64,000 nucleotides of DNA from JARRJS01 sp037388885 (GTDB lineage: Bacteria > Gemmatimonadota > Gemmatimonadetes > Longimicrobiales > RSA9). Location of the stretch: positions 11,382-75,381 of the forward strand of contig JARRJS010000001.1 of the NCBI GenBank assembly GCA_037388885.1, read 5' to 3'. This document shows positions 51,212-59,338 of this stretch, one piece after another (position 1 is the stretch's first letter; each line of letters opens with the position of its first letter). The notes under the pieces were generated by a model. It saw only the letters and a list, made by a program, of their open reading frames with translations, did no database searches and was not told the origin of the DNA. Both the position numbers and the translations under genes were made by a program.

Positions 51212-51946
51212 ATGATCCTGCCCAACGTGCGTGCGTCGTTCGGCCGCGTCGAAGCCGGCTTCATACTGGGCATCCTGGCTGGCGGCGACAGCGACGTTCG
51301 CCGGAACCTGGACGACCGACTCCGGGACGACGGTTTCGACGGCATTCTGGACGATCCCCGGACCCTCAATGCCGTGCTCACGGAGCCACGTGCACGCGGC
51401 CTCACGCCCGGCCTGTTCTTCTACGTTCTCGTCCGCCACGCACTACTGGAAAGCGGCGTCGATGACCGCACGCTGGCGGACTACATCGCGGCCATGCTGC
51501 TGGAGTTCGGGCGGGAGGACCGGGCGTACCGTATCGACGCGTCGGACGGCGAGACGTACTTCTATCTGGTAGACATCGTGGGCGCGCTCGAGTCCGCCAA
51601 AGGGCGCCGCGCGTTCCTGCTCCAGGTGCACCTCGGGGACTTCGCCCTCTGGCTGAGCGGCATGTTCCCCGATGCCATCATGGAGCGCACGCTACGCCGT
51701 GGCGCGCCCGGCCTGAAGTACTATGAAGAGATGGGATCCACCGGGTATCGTCTGGCCGCCGAGATGCGTCAGGCGGGCGACTCGGGCCTCGACGGCGTGT
51801 ATCGACGCTGTGCCACGATCTTCCCGGATGTGCGGGTCGCGCTCAACCACATTTCGGATCGCTACCTCTTCCGCGAGCGAGGCGATCGCGTCAATCGGCT
51901 GCTGCGCCAGGTGCGGGACCGGTTCAAGGAACGACCGGGGCGCTGA
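51212..51946 (+). CDS. Uncharacterised helical protein
   Basis: 244 residues from an ATG with a GGGAGGTACGTC ribosome site. No signal peptide or membrane helix. Several amphipathic helices are visible: VRRNLDDRLRDDGFDGIL, LADYIAAMLLEFGREDRAY and SGLDGVYRRCATIFPDVRVAL, with conserved-looking aromatic segments FFYVLVRHALLESGV and GLKYYEEMGSTGYRLAAEM. I do not recognise the family. It is divergent from the kinase operon and convergent with the secretion ATPase gene. Confidence 0.65.
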   Translation: MILPNVRASFGRVEAGFILGILAGGDSDVRRNLDDRLRDDGFDGILDDPRTLNAVLTEPRARGLTPGLFFYVLVRHALLESGVDDRTLADYIAAMLLEFGREDRAYRIDASDGETYFYLVDIVGALESAKGRRAFLLQVHLGDFALWLSGMFPDAIMERTLRRGAPGLKYYEEMGSTGYRLAAEMRQAGDSGLDGVYRRCATIFPDVRVALNHISDRYLFRERGDRVNRLLRQVRDRFKERPGR

Positions 51947-51980
51947 CGGCTGCGCATCGCCAAGACGGCCGCATCCTCCA

Positions 51981-53930
51981 TCACTCCGACGAGCCGGGGG
52001 GCGACCCGGCGGCGTCCTCTGGCTCCGCCGCGCCCCCGCACGTAGCGCAGAACCGCCAATCCCCATCCAGTGCGGCACCGCAGCGGCAACGTCTTCGTAG
52101 CGGGTGTCCACAGGCCGGACACGCCGCAAACGACGCACGCACCGGCTCGCCGCATGCCGGGCATACGGGTGCTTCGTCCGCCACCAGGCCCAAGAGCGGT
52201 TTGACCTCACTCACCGTGGTCAAGCCCAGACGCACCTTGTCCCATGCGTCGTGGCTCAGTGGTCGGCAGCCGTTCGCGTGCGCCGCCTCCCGGATGGCGT
52301 CGGCACTGGCGCCGCGCAGGATCAGATCGCGGATCGCCGCGTCCACGTGCAGCACCTCGAAGATCCCGACCCGACCCCGGTAGCCGCTGTCACGGCAACG
52401 CGGGCAACCGACGGCTTCGTGGGCCGCCGTCGCGCGCGCCGGCAGGCCCAGGTCGGCGAGAGTCTCGGGCGACAGCGTGACGGCGCGCCGGCAGTGGACG
52501 CACAACCGCCGCACTAGGCGCTGGGCCAGCACGCCGATGAGGCCGCCTGCCACCAGGTACAGTGGCGCACCCATCTCGCCCAGCCGGGCCACGGCCCCCG
52601 GCGCGTCGATGGTGTGGAGGGTGGACAGGACGAGATGGCCGGTCATGGCGGCGGCCAGACCGACCTCGACCGTTTCCCGGTCTCGCATCTCGCCGACCAT
52701 GATGACGTCCGGGTCCTGGCGCAGCACGGCGCGCAGCGCGGCGGCGAAGCTGAGACCGGCCCTCGGTTCCACCTGCACCTGCGTGAGCCCCGGCAGGTGG
52801 TACTCCACCGGGTCTTCCAGCGTGAGGATGTTGCGGCGCTCCCGGTCCAGCGCGCCCAGTGCGGCGTAAAGCGTCGTCGTCTTGCCGCTGCCGGTCGGCC
52901 CCGTCACCAGGACCAGTCCGTGGCCGCGGCCAAGCAGGGAACGTAATCGCGGGAGGGCGTCGCCAAGTCCCACGTCCTCCAGGGAACGGATACCCCCGCC
53001 GTCCAGCAGGCGCAACACCAGCTTCTCGCCATGGCGCGCCGGCAACGTGGACACCCGCACGCCGATGTTGCGGCCTTTGACACGGATGGCGGTGCGACCA
53101 TCCTGCGGACGCCGCTTCACGGCGATGTCCAGGCCTGCCATGATCTTCACCCGTGAGGCCACCGCCGCGCCCGTGTGTCCCGGCAGCTCCATCATCGGGC
53201 GAAGCACGCCGTCGACGCGCTCGCGCACGGCGAGTGTCGAGCCGCGTGGCTCGATGTGCACGTCGCTGGCGTGCGCTGCGACCGCGCGCGTCATCACGTG
53301 ATCGACGAGGGCCACGACCGGCCCGGCCTCCGACGCACGACGCAGCGCGCCGATGTCGTCGGCCGCCTCCCTGACGCCGTCATCGGCGGCCCGGGGCGTG
53401 GGTGCCGGCAGGCGCGTCAACAGGCTGGCGACGGCATCGTCGCCGTACGCTTCCAGGAGGGCCAGGTCGATGGCGGCGGCAAGCGCCACGTGCGGCTCCA
53501 CGCGACGACCGGTCTGGAACTGCAGGTCATCGATGCCCGACACGTCCAGGGGATCCGCCATCGCCACCGAGAGTCGCCGGTCCTGAACATCGAGGGGCAC
53601 GATGCGCAGCCTCAGCGCCTGGGCACGCGGCACCAGGGCCAGCGCGTTCGGATGGGGCTGCAGCGGCGGCTCCGCATACGGCAGTCGGAGCTGCGTCGCG
53701 AGGGCCCGTGCCACCTGCTCCGGGTCGAGGCCGCGCCGCTCCAGGATGACGCCCAGCCGCTCCCGCGTGCGACGCTGCTCGTCCAGTGCCCGCGCGAGCT
53801 CGGCATCATCCGTGGCGCCCGCCTCCACCAGAAGGCGGCCAAGCAGCCGGGCCGGGGTCCTCGAGATCGCCGGTCCAGAAGTTGCGCTGTTCACAAGGCT
53901 ACGATGACAATGCCGGCGGGGCGGCGACAT
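51981..53930 (-). CDS. Type II secretion / type IV pilus assembly ATPase (GspE/PilB) with extra C-terminal zinc ribbons
   Basis: 649 residues. An N-terminal T2SSE_N-like domain (about 28-90), then the motor: Walker A GPTGSGKTTT with Lys350, Asp box LTLEDPVEY, Walker B LRQDPDVIMVGEMRD and His box LSTLHTIDA. The usual zinc site is present as CVHC and CPRC. Unusually, about 60 residues at the end add further Cys pairs (CPACGEP, CPACGHP, CRCG, CATCGG), like a double zinc ribbon. No other pilus or secretion genes adjoin it, so its machinery must be encoded elsewhere. Confidence 0.92.
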   Translation of the reverse strand: MSPPRRHCHRSLVNSATSGPAISRTPARLLGRLLVEAGATDDAELARALDEQRRTRERLGVILERRGLDPEQVARALATQLRLPYAEPPLQPHPNALALVPRAQALRLRIVPLDVQDRRLSVAMADPLDVSGIDDLQFQTGRRVEPHVALAAAIDLALLEAYGDDAVASLLTRLPAPTPRAADDGVREAADDIGALRRASEAGPVVALVDHVMTRAVAAHASDVHIEPRGSTLAVRERVDGVLRPMMELPGHTGAAVASRVKIMAGLDIAVKRRPQDGRTAIRVKGRNIGVRVSTLPARHGEKLVLRLLDGGGIRSLEDVGLGDALPRLRSLLGRGHGLVLVTGPTGSGKTTTLYAALGALDRERRNILTLEDPVEYHLPGLTQVQVEPRAGLSFAAALRAVLRQDPDVIMVGEMRDRETVEVGLAAAMTGHLVLSTLHTIDAPGAVARLGEMGAPLYLVAGGLIGVLAQRLVRRLCVHCRRAVTLSPETLADLGLPARATAAHEAVGCPRCRDSGYRGRVGIFEVLHVDAAIRDLILRGASADAIREAAHANGCRPLSHDAWDKVRLGLTTVSEVKPLLGLVADEAPVCPACGEPVRASFAACPACGHPLRRRCRCGAALDGDWRFCATCGGAAEPEDAAGSPPGSSE

Positions 53931-53952
53931 GTCGGTATCGGACGGTTATATT
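53924..53952 (+). promoter_or_regulatory. Possible promoter of the FKBP-rhomboid pair
   Basis: GCGACA (53924-53929) and TATATT (53947-53952) are 17 bp apart, about 48 bp upstream of the FKBP start. The -35 match is moderate. Confidence 0.3.
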
Positions 53953-53999
53953 CGTCGTCGTCAACGCTGGATTCTGTTCCATTTCAGAGAAATCTGGAC

Positions 54000-54494
54000 A
54001 TGACGAATCGGAAGCAGTTGGCTCCGGCAGCACTGGCAGTCGCCGCATTCATCCTGGTCGCATGCGGCGGCAATGCTCCCAGCACGACGACCCATGACTG
54101 GTCGAACCCGCAGACGATCCATTTCGCGGACTCGCTGCACATCGATCTTCCGTCGATGACCAAGACGGCGGACGGTCTGTACTACAAGGACATCAAGGAA
54201 GGCACCGGTGAAGAGGTGGAGGCGGGCGACGTGGCGGTGGTGCACTACGTCGGCTACCTGCCGAACGGAAAGGTTTTCGACAAGAATACCGAGCCGGACA
54301 CGGCGTACACGTTCGAGATGGGCATCGGCCGCGTGATCCGGGGATGGGACCTGGGTGTGCAGGGCATGAAGAAGGGCGGCGAGCGCCTGCTGGTCATCCC
54401 TCCGGACCTGGCGTACGGCTCCAAGGGTGCGGATGATGCGATCCCGCCGAACACCACGCTGGTCTTCGATATCAAGTTGGTGAACGTGCGCTGA
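54000..54494 (+). CDS. FKBP-type peptidyl-prolyl isomerase lipoprotein
   Basis: 164 residues from the ATG at 54000. A signal segment ends in the lipobox ILVAC and a Ser/Thr-rich linker follows. The FKBP domain has VVHYVGYLPNGKVFDKN, FEMGIGRVIRGWDLGVQGMK and DLAYGSKGADDAIPPNTTLVFDI, that is, the conserved aromatic pocket residues and the I-P-P-N tail. It catalyses proline isomerisation during folding of exported proteins. The rhomboid protease gene follows after 7 bp, so they are one unit. Confidence 0.94.
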   Translation: MTNRKQLAPAALAVAAFILVACGGNAPSTTTHDWSNPQTIHFADSLHIDLPSMTKTADGLYYKDIKEGTGEEVEAGDVAVVHYVGYLPNGKVFDKNTEPDTAYTFEMGIGRVIRGWDLGVQGMKKGGERLLVIPPDLAYGSKGADDAIPPNTTLVFDIKLVNVR

Positions 54495-54501
54495 CAGACT
54501 G

Positions 54502-55263
54502 ATGACGCCCTGGGTCCTGCGGATCATTGTCGCAAATGTCGCCGTCTTCATCTTCACGGAGACGTCCCCCGTCCTCAAGCAACTGCTGGCATTTACACCC
54601 GCGTGGGCGTTGCACCAACCATGGACGCCCATCACCTACATGTTCGTCCACGCGGGTATCTGGCACATCGGCTTCAACATGCTGGCCCTGTTCTTCTTCG
54701 GGCCCCGCGTGGAAGCTCGCATGGGGGGGCGGCATTTCCTGACGTTGTACTTCGTGAGCGGGCTGGGGGGCGCGGCTCTGTCGTGCATCACGCCGTACAT
54801 CGGTGTGATCGGCGCCTCCGGCGCCATCTTCGGCGTTCTGCTGGCATTCGCTCACTACTGGCCGCATGAGCGCATCTACATCTGGGGTGTGCTGCCGGTG
54901 CCCGCCGCCGCCATGGTGGTGGGTCTGGCTCTCATCTCGCTCTGGCTCGGGGTCCGGGGCGGTGGCACCATCGCGCACTTCGCACACCTGGGCGGGTTCG
55001 GCGCTGGTTGGCTCTATCTGAAATGGCTGGATTCGCGGCGCGGCCGCTTCAAGCGCAAGGCGACGCCGCAGGCGCCATCAGCGCTCGACCGCGTATCCGG
55101 CAAGGCCCGGCGCGAAGAGGCCAATTGGCGGTCCATCGACCTCGACTCCCTGCATGAGGTCAACCGGGAAGAGGTAGACCGCATCCTGAAGAAGATGGAT
55201 CAGTCGGGCGTCGACAGCTTGACGCCGGACGAGCGGGAATTCATGAATCGGATGACCGGCTGA
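54502..55263 (+). CDS. Rhomboid intramembrane serine protease
   Basis: 253 residues with six membrane helices. The catalytic dyad is Ser106 in GVIGASGAIFG and His162 in AHFAHLGGFGAG, and HIGFNML supplies the H-x-x-x-N oxyanion residues. The long C-terminal cytoplasmic tail (about 175-253) is charged and ends in the helical pattern VDRILKKMDQSGVDSLTPDE, which is common in rhomboids of this type. It overlaps the convergent epimerase gene by 23 bp. Substrate unknown. Confidence 0.94.
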   Translation: MTPWVLRIIVANVAVFIFTETSPVLKQLLAFTPAWALHQPWTPITYMFVHAGIWHIGFNMLALFFFGPRVEARMGGRHFLTLYFVSGLGGAALSCITPYIGVIGASGAIFGVLLAFAHYWPHERIYIWGVLPVPAAAMVVGLALISLWLGVRGGGTIAHFAHLGGFGAGWLYLKWLDSRRGRFKRKATPQAPSALDRVSGKARREEANWRSIDLDSLHEVNREEVDRILKKMDQSGVDSLTPDEREFMNRMTG

Positions 55264-56230
55264 GCCCAGGCCCCGCCCGCCATTCGGCGAACACCGCGGC
55301 GGCGCTGTCCATGAACGGTGGGTGCTGGTGACGCCAGCCCAGGGCGTGCGACCGCGGCGACGCCATCACCTGATCCATGACGAGCGCGTCTGCGAACGCG
55401 CCCATGCTGCGGCGTGCGTCTTCCAGCCGGATCCGGCGCGTCCTGCCGACCGCCGATGTCACACGGGACGCCGCAACCGCCAGATTGCCCACCCGCGCAG
55501 CCTCGTCCTCGGCGCAGTGGTAGATGCCGCGGGCCGTCGTCTCGGCCACCAGCCGGTACAGGCGCGCGACATCCCCAACGTAGACGGGCGACCAGTGATT
55601 TGTGCCATCGCCGACGAACTCGGCCGCGCCGTTCTGTTCCGCGGATGCGAAGAGCGCGCCGAACGCACCGCCGTGCCCGCCGTACACCATGCCGGGTCGG
55701 ATCACCGCCGCGGCCAATCGGTCGTCGGCCGCGTCCAGCACGAAGCGCTCGTGATCTGCGCGCCAGGCCACCAGCTCCGGCGCATTGTCGGTAGACGCAT
55801 CCTCACCCGCAGGTCGATCCCCGGTCTCGCCCAGCACGTAGCAGCCCGACGTGTAGATGAACATGCGGCGGGCGTCGTCGTCGTGGTCCAGGATGACGCG
55901 CGCGGCACCCAGCAACCCGTCGACCGCCGCGCGGTCCACCTGCACCCGGCGCTCCACTTCCGCCTCCGCAATATGGATCAGGACATCATGGTCGATGGCG
56001 ACGTCTCGATAGCTGGCCGCGTCGACCAGGTCGCCCACCACCGGCCGTGCACCCAGCTCCTTCAGGTACACGGTCTTGTCCGCCCAGCGTGTCAGGCCCG
56101 AGACCTCGTGGCCCGCGGCCGCCAGCTCCCGCACCACGGCGCTGCCGATGTAACCCGTCGCACCCGTCACGAATACGCGAAGCGGCCGGTCTGACTTCCG
56201 TACCGGCCGCCCAGTCTCTCGCTGTGTCAT
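55241..56230 (-). CDS. NAD(P)-dependent epimerase/dehydratase (extended SDR)
   Basis: 329 residues. The N-terminal Rossmann motif is VFVTGATGYIGSAVVRELAA (G-x-x-G-x-x-G), GDLVDAASYRDV follows, and the catalytic region is seen as YTSGCYVLG, where the usual Y-x-x-x-K is not obvious, so it may be an atypical SDR. Late segments match the NAD-dependent nucleoside-sugar or NmrA-like reductases. It lies 123 bp after the MurU-like gene in the same direction. Confidence 0.82.
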   Translation of the reverse strand: MTQRETGRPVRKSDRPLRVFVTGATGYIGSAVVRELAAAGHEVSGLTRWADKTVYLKELGARPVVGDLVDAASYRDVAIDHDVLIHIAEAEVERRVQVDRAAVDGLLGAARVILDHDDDARRMFIYTSGCYVLGETGDRPAGEDASTDNAPELVAWRADHERFVLDAADDRLAAAVIRPGMVYGGHGGAFGALFASAEQNGAAEFVGDGTNHWSPVYVGDVARLYRLVAETTARGIYHCAEDEAARVGNLAVAASRVTSAVGRTRRIRLEDARRSMGAFADALVMDQVMASPRSHALGWRHQHPPFMDSAAAVFAEWRAGPGLSRSSDS

Positions 56231-56353
56231 CCGTTCTCCCGCGCCTCACGTGAGCCCCGGGCAAGGTCGCCCGCTGACCGCCCGCGCGCCAGTCGGACGC
56301 GCGGTGGCCGGCACAGTTCTGCCTCCTGCCCTGCGTCCATCCCTTGCCGCGCG

Positions 56354-57169
56354 TCAGTCGGCCATGCGCGTCCTGGCCCACGCACGCGCGCGTTCCAGTC
56401 GTTCGGGGTCGCCGATCTCCAGCCACGCACGGCCTGTCACGTCGTGAGGACGGATCGTCCAACCCGCACCCGCCAGGCGCACGTACGCAGTCACGATGGA
56501 GAACGCCCCGCGCTCGGTGAAGAGATCGAGGAGCCTCGGCTCCACGACATGGATGCCGGCGAATGCCAGGCGACGCACCACGCCCACGGCGGGTCGCGCG
56601 TCCAGGCGCTCGCCCGGGCGCCCGCCGCCCGGCAGATTCTCCCAACCACAGAGACCCTGCTCGTCAAACAACAGGAATCGGTGCGTATCGCGCTCGTGCA
56701 CCGCCAGCGTGGCCAGAGGACCGTCGTTCGGCGTGCGGGGCTGCGCCGGGCGCGCAGGTCCTTGGGGCGCAACGCCGGCGGCACGGTCAACCGCCTCGAG
56801 GTGCCCGGCATACAGCTCGTCCAACGGGATGTCCGTGATCACGTCGACGTTGTGGAGGAAGAAAGGTGCTTCCCGGCCGATCAGCGGTGCCGCGTGCAGA
56901 AGCCCACCGCCTGTTTCCAGCGGCGCATCCGTTTCACGGGAGACGACGACGTCGACGCCGAAGCCGGTCTGCTCGCGGATGAACCGCTCGATCTGGTCCG
57001 CGTGGTGGTGGACGTTGACGATGAGCCGGTCCGCGCCGGCGGCGACCAGGCGTCGCGCCACTCGCTCGAGCATGGGCACGCCGCCCACCTGGACCAGGGC
57101 CTTCGGCACGGTGTCGGTCAGAGGGCGCAGCCGGGTGCCCAACCCGGCCGCGAGGATCATCGCGTCCAC
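56354..57169 (-). CDS. Sugar-1-phosphate nucleotidyltransferase, MurU-like
   Basis: 271 residues. The nucleotidyltransferase signature is at the start: MILAAGLGTRLRPLTDTVPKAL, then GVPMLERVARRLVAAG, and the metal-binding Asp in HNVDVITDI. The variant N-V-D-V and the short length fit MurNAc-1-phosphate uridylyltransferase MurU, which makes UDP-MurNAc in peptidoglycan recycling. It starts 5 bp after the kinase-like gene encoding an AmgK-type domain, as amgK-murU pairs do. The start is the GTG at 57169; an ATG three codons later is possible. Confidence 0.82.
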   Translation of the reverse strand: MDAMILAAGLGTRLRPLTDTVPKALVQVGGVPMLERVARRLVAAGADRLIVNVHHHADQIERFIREQTGFGVDVVVSRETDAPLETGGGLLHAAPLIGREAPFFLHNVDVITDIPLDELYAGHLEAVDRAAGVAPQGPARPAQPRTPNDGPLATLAVHERDTHRFLLFDEQGLCGWENLPGGGRPGERLDARPAVGVVRRLAFAGIHVVEPRLLDLFTERGAFSIVTAYVRLAGAGWTIRPHDVTGRAWLEIGDPERLERARAWARTRMAD

Positions 57170-57174
57170 GGGCC

Positions 57175-58689
57175 CTATCGCGACGGCGACCCGGAAGCCG
57201 GCGACCCGGCCGGGTAGCCGCTCAGCACACGAGGTTCCGCACCGGCGCGTGGCCAGTACGGCTCTTCCCGGTGGATGACGAGCGCCTGCACCTCGGGATA
57301 GCGGCTGGTGATGTGCCGCCGCATGCGCTCGGCGAAATACGGCGAGCGATGCTGACCACCCGTGCAGCCGAAGTTCACGGTGAGACTCGTGAAGCTCCGA
57401 CGCAGGTATTCTTCGATCTGTCGATCCACCAGGGCGCTCACGCTTTGCCAGACCGCCTCGACCTGGTCGTCGCCTTCAATGAACTCTACCACCGGCGAAT
57501 CCAGGCCGGTCAGCGACCGGTACTCCAGGTGGCGCCCCGGATTGGGCAGCGCACGACAGTCGAAGACGTAGCCGCCGCCATGCCCGCCTTCGTCCTCCGG
57601 GTAACCGCGATTGTAGCTGAAGCTGCCTACGCGGACGACCAGTCCCGTCGGCGCATCAACATCGCCCGGCCGGTGCGCCCACCGCTCCACGATACGTCCG
57701 AACACACGCGCCAGCTCCGGCACGGGCACCGGCAGGCCCGCAACCATCACTCGCTCGATGTTCTTGGCCGCAAACGGCACACTCTGGAGGAAACGCGCCT
57801 TGCGCTCGAAGAACCCGCGATACCCGTAGGCGCCCATCGCCTGCATGATGCGCACGAGAACATAGCCGCGGTATAGATCCTGGAACGCCGCGCGGTCCAC
57901 CGGCATCCGTTGCTCCAGCGCGTCCAGATAATGATCCAGCAGCTGCCGACGCACCTCCTCCGGGATGTCTGCCTTGGCATCGTACAGCAGCGACGCCACA
58001 TCGTAGTGGAGGGCGCCGCGCCGCCCACCCTGGTAGTCGATGAACCACGGCGCGCCGTCGCGGAGCATCACGTTCCGCGACTGGAAGTCCCGGTAGAGGA
58101 AATGGTCCTGGTCCGCGCGCAGCAGGAACTCCGTCAGCCGGTCGAAGTCCGTCTCCAGACGCCCCTCGTTGAACGGCACATGGCCCAGCTTCAGGAAATG
58201 GTACTTGAAGTAATTCAGGTCCCACCGGATCGACTGGCTGTCGAACGCCGCACGCGGGTACGCCACCGCGTAGTCCACCACCCGATGACCGTCGATCTGG
58301 AAGCGCGGCAGCAACTCCACCACACGACGATACGCCTCCAGCACCGACGACGGAAAGCCCTGGCCGTTGCGCACCCGCGCCTCCGCCAGTGCGTCGAACA
58401 GCGTGGTGTCCCCCAGGTCCTCCTCGAGCCACACACCGGCTTCGTCATCCGCGCCGTAGATCTCCGGGACCGGCAGGCCTTCGACCCGGAACGCACGCGA
58501 ATACGACAGGAAAGCCCGGTTCTCCTCCCGGTCAGGGCCGATCGCGCCGATCGCCGTCCCGCCTCCGGAACCCACGAGGCGATAATAGCTGCGTGCGGAA
58601 CCGTCACCCGCTACCTCGAAGATGGCGGTCGGCCGCTCGCCGTACCGGTCGACGAACAAGCGTACTATGTGCTCGTGTGTGAGGGTCAT
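57175..58689 (-). CDS. AmgK-like sugar kinase fused to a RapZ C-terminal domain
   Basis: 504 residues. Residues about 1-340 are an aminoglycoside-phosphotransferase-fold kinase: catalytic loop FLYRDFQSRNVMLRDG (Asp201) and metal-binding WFIDYQGG (Asp218), as in AmgK, which phosphorylates MurNAc and GlcNAc at C1. Residues about 350-500 match the RapZ C-terminal domain: FDCRALPNPGRH, then LTVNFGCTGGQHRSPYFAER. In E. coli that domain senses glucosamine-6-phosphate. The ATG at 58689 is preferred to a TTG at 58851 because the intervening stretch is repeat DNA. The pair with MurU suggests cell-wall recycling. Confidence 0.85.
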   Translation of the reverse strand: MTLTHEHIVRLFVDRYGERPTAIFEVAGDGSARSYYRLVGSGGGTAIGAIGPDREENRAFLSYSRAFRVEGLPVPEIYGADDEAGVWLEEDLGDTTLFDALAEARVRNGQGFPSSVLEAYRRVVELLPRFQIDGHRVVDYAVAYPRAAFDSQSIRWDLNYFKYHFLKLGHVPFNEGRLETDFDRLTEFLLRADQDHFLYRDFQSRNVMLRDGAPWFIDYQGGRRGALHYDVASLLYDAKADIPEEVRRQLLDHYLDALEQRMPVDRAAFQDLYRGYVLVRIMQAMGAYGYRGFFERKARFLQSVPFAAKNIERVMVAGLPVPVPELARVFGRIVERWAHRPGDVDAPTGLVVRVGSFSYNRGYPEDEGGHGGGYVFDCRALPNPGRHLEYRSLTGLDSPVVEFIEGDDQVEAVWQSVSALVDRQIEEYLRRSFTSLTVNFGCTGGQHRSPYFAERMRRHITSRYPEVQALVIHREEPYWPRAGAEPRVLSGYPAGSPASGSPSR

Positions 58690-58754
58690 GCCGTAAGCTG
58701 GGTTCGCGGGGTCGGCGGGCGCAAGGCCACGGGGTAGATCGAGGCGGGTAGTGC

Positions 58755-58782
58755 CGTCTCCCTGTCTCCCTGTCTCCCCGTC
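58755..58782. repeat. Octamer tandem repeat upstream of the AmgK-RapZ gene
   Basis: On the plus strand GTCTCCCT (58756), GTCTCCCT (58764) and GTCTCCCC (58772) stand in tandem, the reverse complement of the AGGGAGAC unit seen at 28397. It lies in the leader of the kinase gene; if translated from an upstream TTG it would encode a G-E-T-G-R-Q-G-D linker. Confidence 0.75.
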
Positions 58783-58871
58783 GGTGGAGCGGGGGCGGGG
58801 GCGGTGAAACCTGGACCTGGCAGGGTCCGTAGGGGTACCTGAACGAGGCAAATCGCCCGAAGGAGCGAACG

Positions 58872-59099
58872 ATGGAATACGCAGAGAAGAACAACGGCTC
58901 GCTGTTCAAGAAGATCCTGAAGTGGGTGGTGATCGGATTCCTGGCCATCGTCGCATTGAGGATGGTCTTCGGGCTCCTCGGCTTCGCAGCCGGGCTGGTG
59001 TTCTTCCTGGTCTTCCGGATCGGTCCGCTGGCGCTCGTGATCTGGCTGGGTTGGAAGGCATGGAAGTATTTCACGGCGCCCGAAAAGGAAGAAACCTGA
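58872..59099 (+). CDS. 75-residue membrane protein
   Basis: The ATG has an excellent GAAGGAGCGAACG ribosome site. A charged N-terminus (MEYAEKNNGSLFKKILKW) is followed by two hydrophobic helices (about 18-52) and a basic-to-acidic tail with KAWKYFTAPEKEET. It is divergent from the kinase gene and ends at a strong hairpin. No family recognised. Confidence 0.65.
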   Translation: MEYAEKNNGSLFKKILKWVVIGFLAIVALRMVFGLLGFAAGLVFFLVFRIGPLALVIWLGWKAWKYFTAPEKEET

Positions 59100-59167
59100 G
59101 CACGGGGAAACGTAGCGAGCTCAACGGAAGTACGTAGGCGGTATGAAAACGCCTGCGCGTTTCCTGT

Positions 59168-59214
59168 GGATGCAACGGAGCCCGCCGTTCGCGGCGGGGG
59201 GCTCCGTTGCATCC
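59168..59214. terminator. Strong hairpin between convergent genes
   Basis: A 20-bp stem (59168-59187 with the right arm ending at 59214) with a 3-nt G bulge and a TTCG tetraloop lies between the small membrane gene and the M14 peptidase. It is symmetric enough to work in both directions. There is no T-run. Confidence 0.75.
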
Positions 59215-59338
59215 ATCTGCCATCTCTGATCTCGCGGATCGCCTGGTCGGATCGGCACGATCTCCCCATGGCCCCGTCTCCGTAGGGCGGCCGCCTCGGG
59301 TCCGCGTTACGCCGCCGGAGTGGCAGCGGGCGAGGCGA

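Noticed and set aside
58690..58851. N-terminal extension of the AmgK-RapZ protein from a TTG
   Set aside because: It would consist of octamer-repeat-encoded residues and the kinase fold begins right after the ATG at 58689. I keep it as a low-probability alternative.
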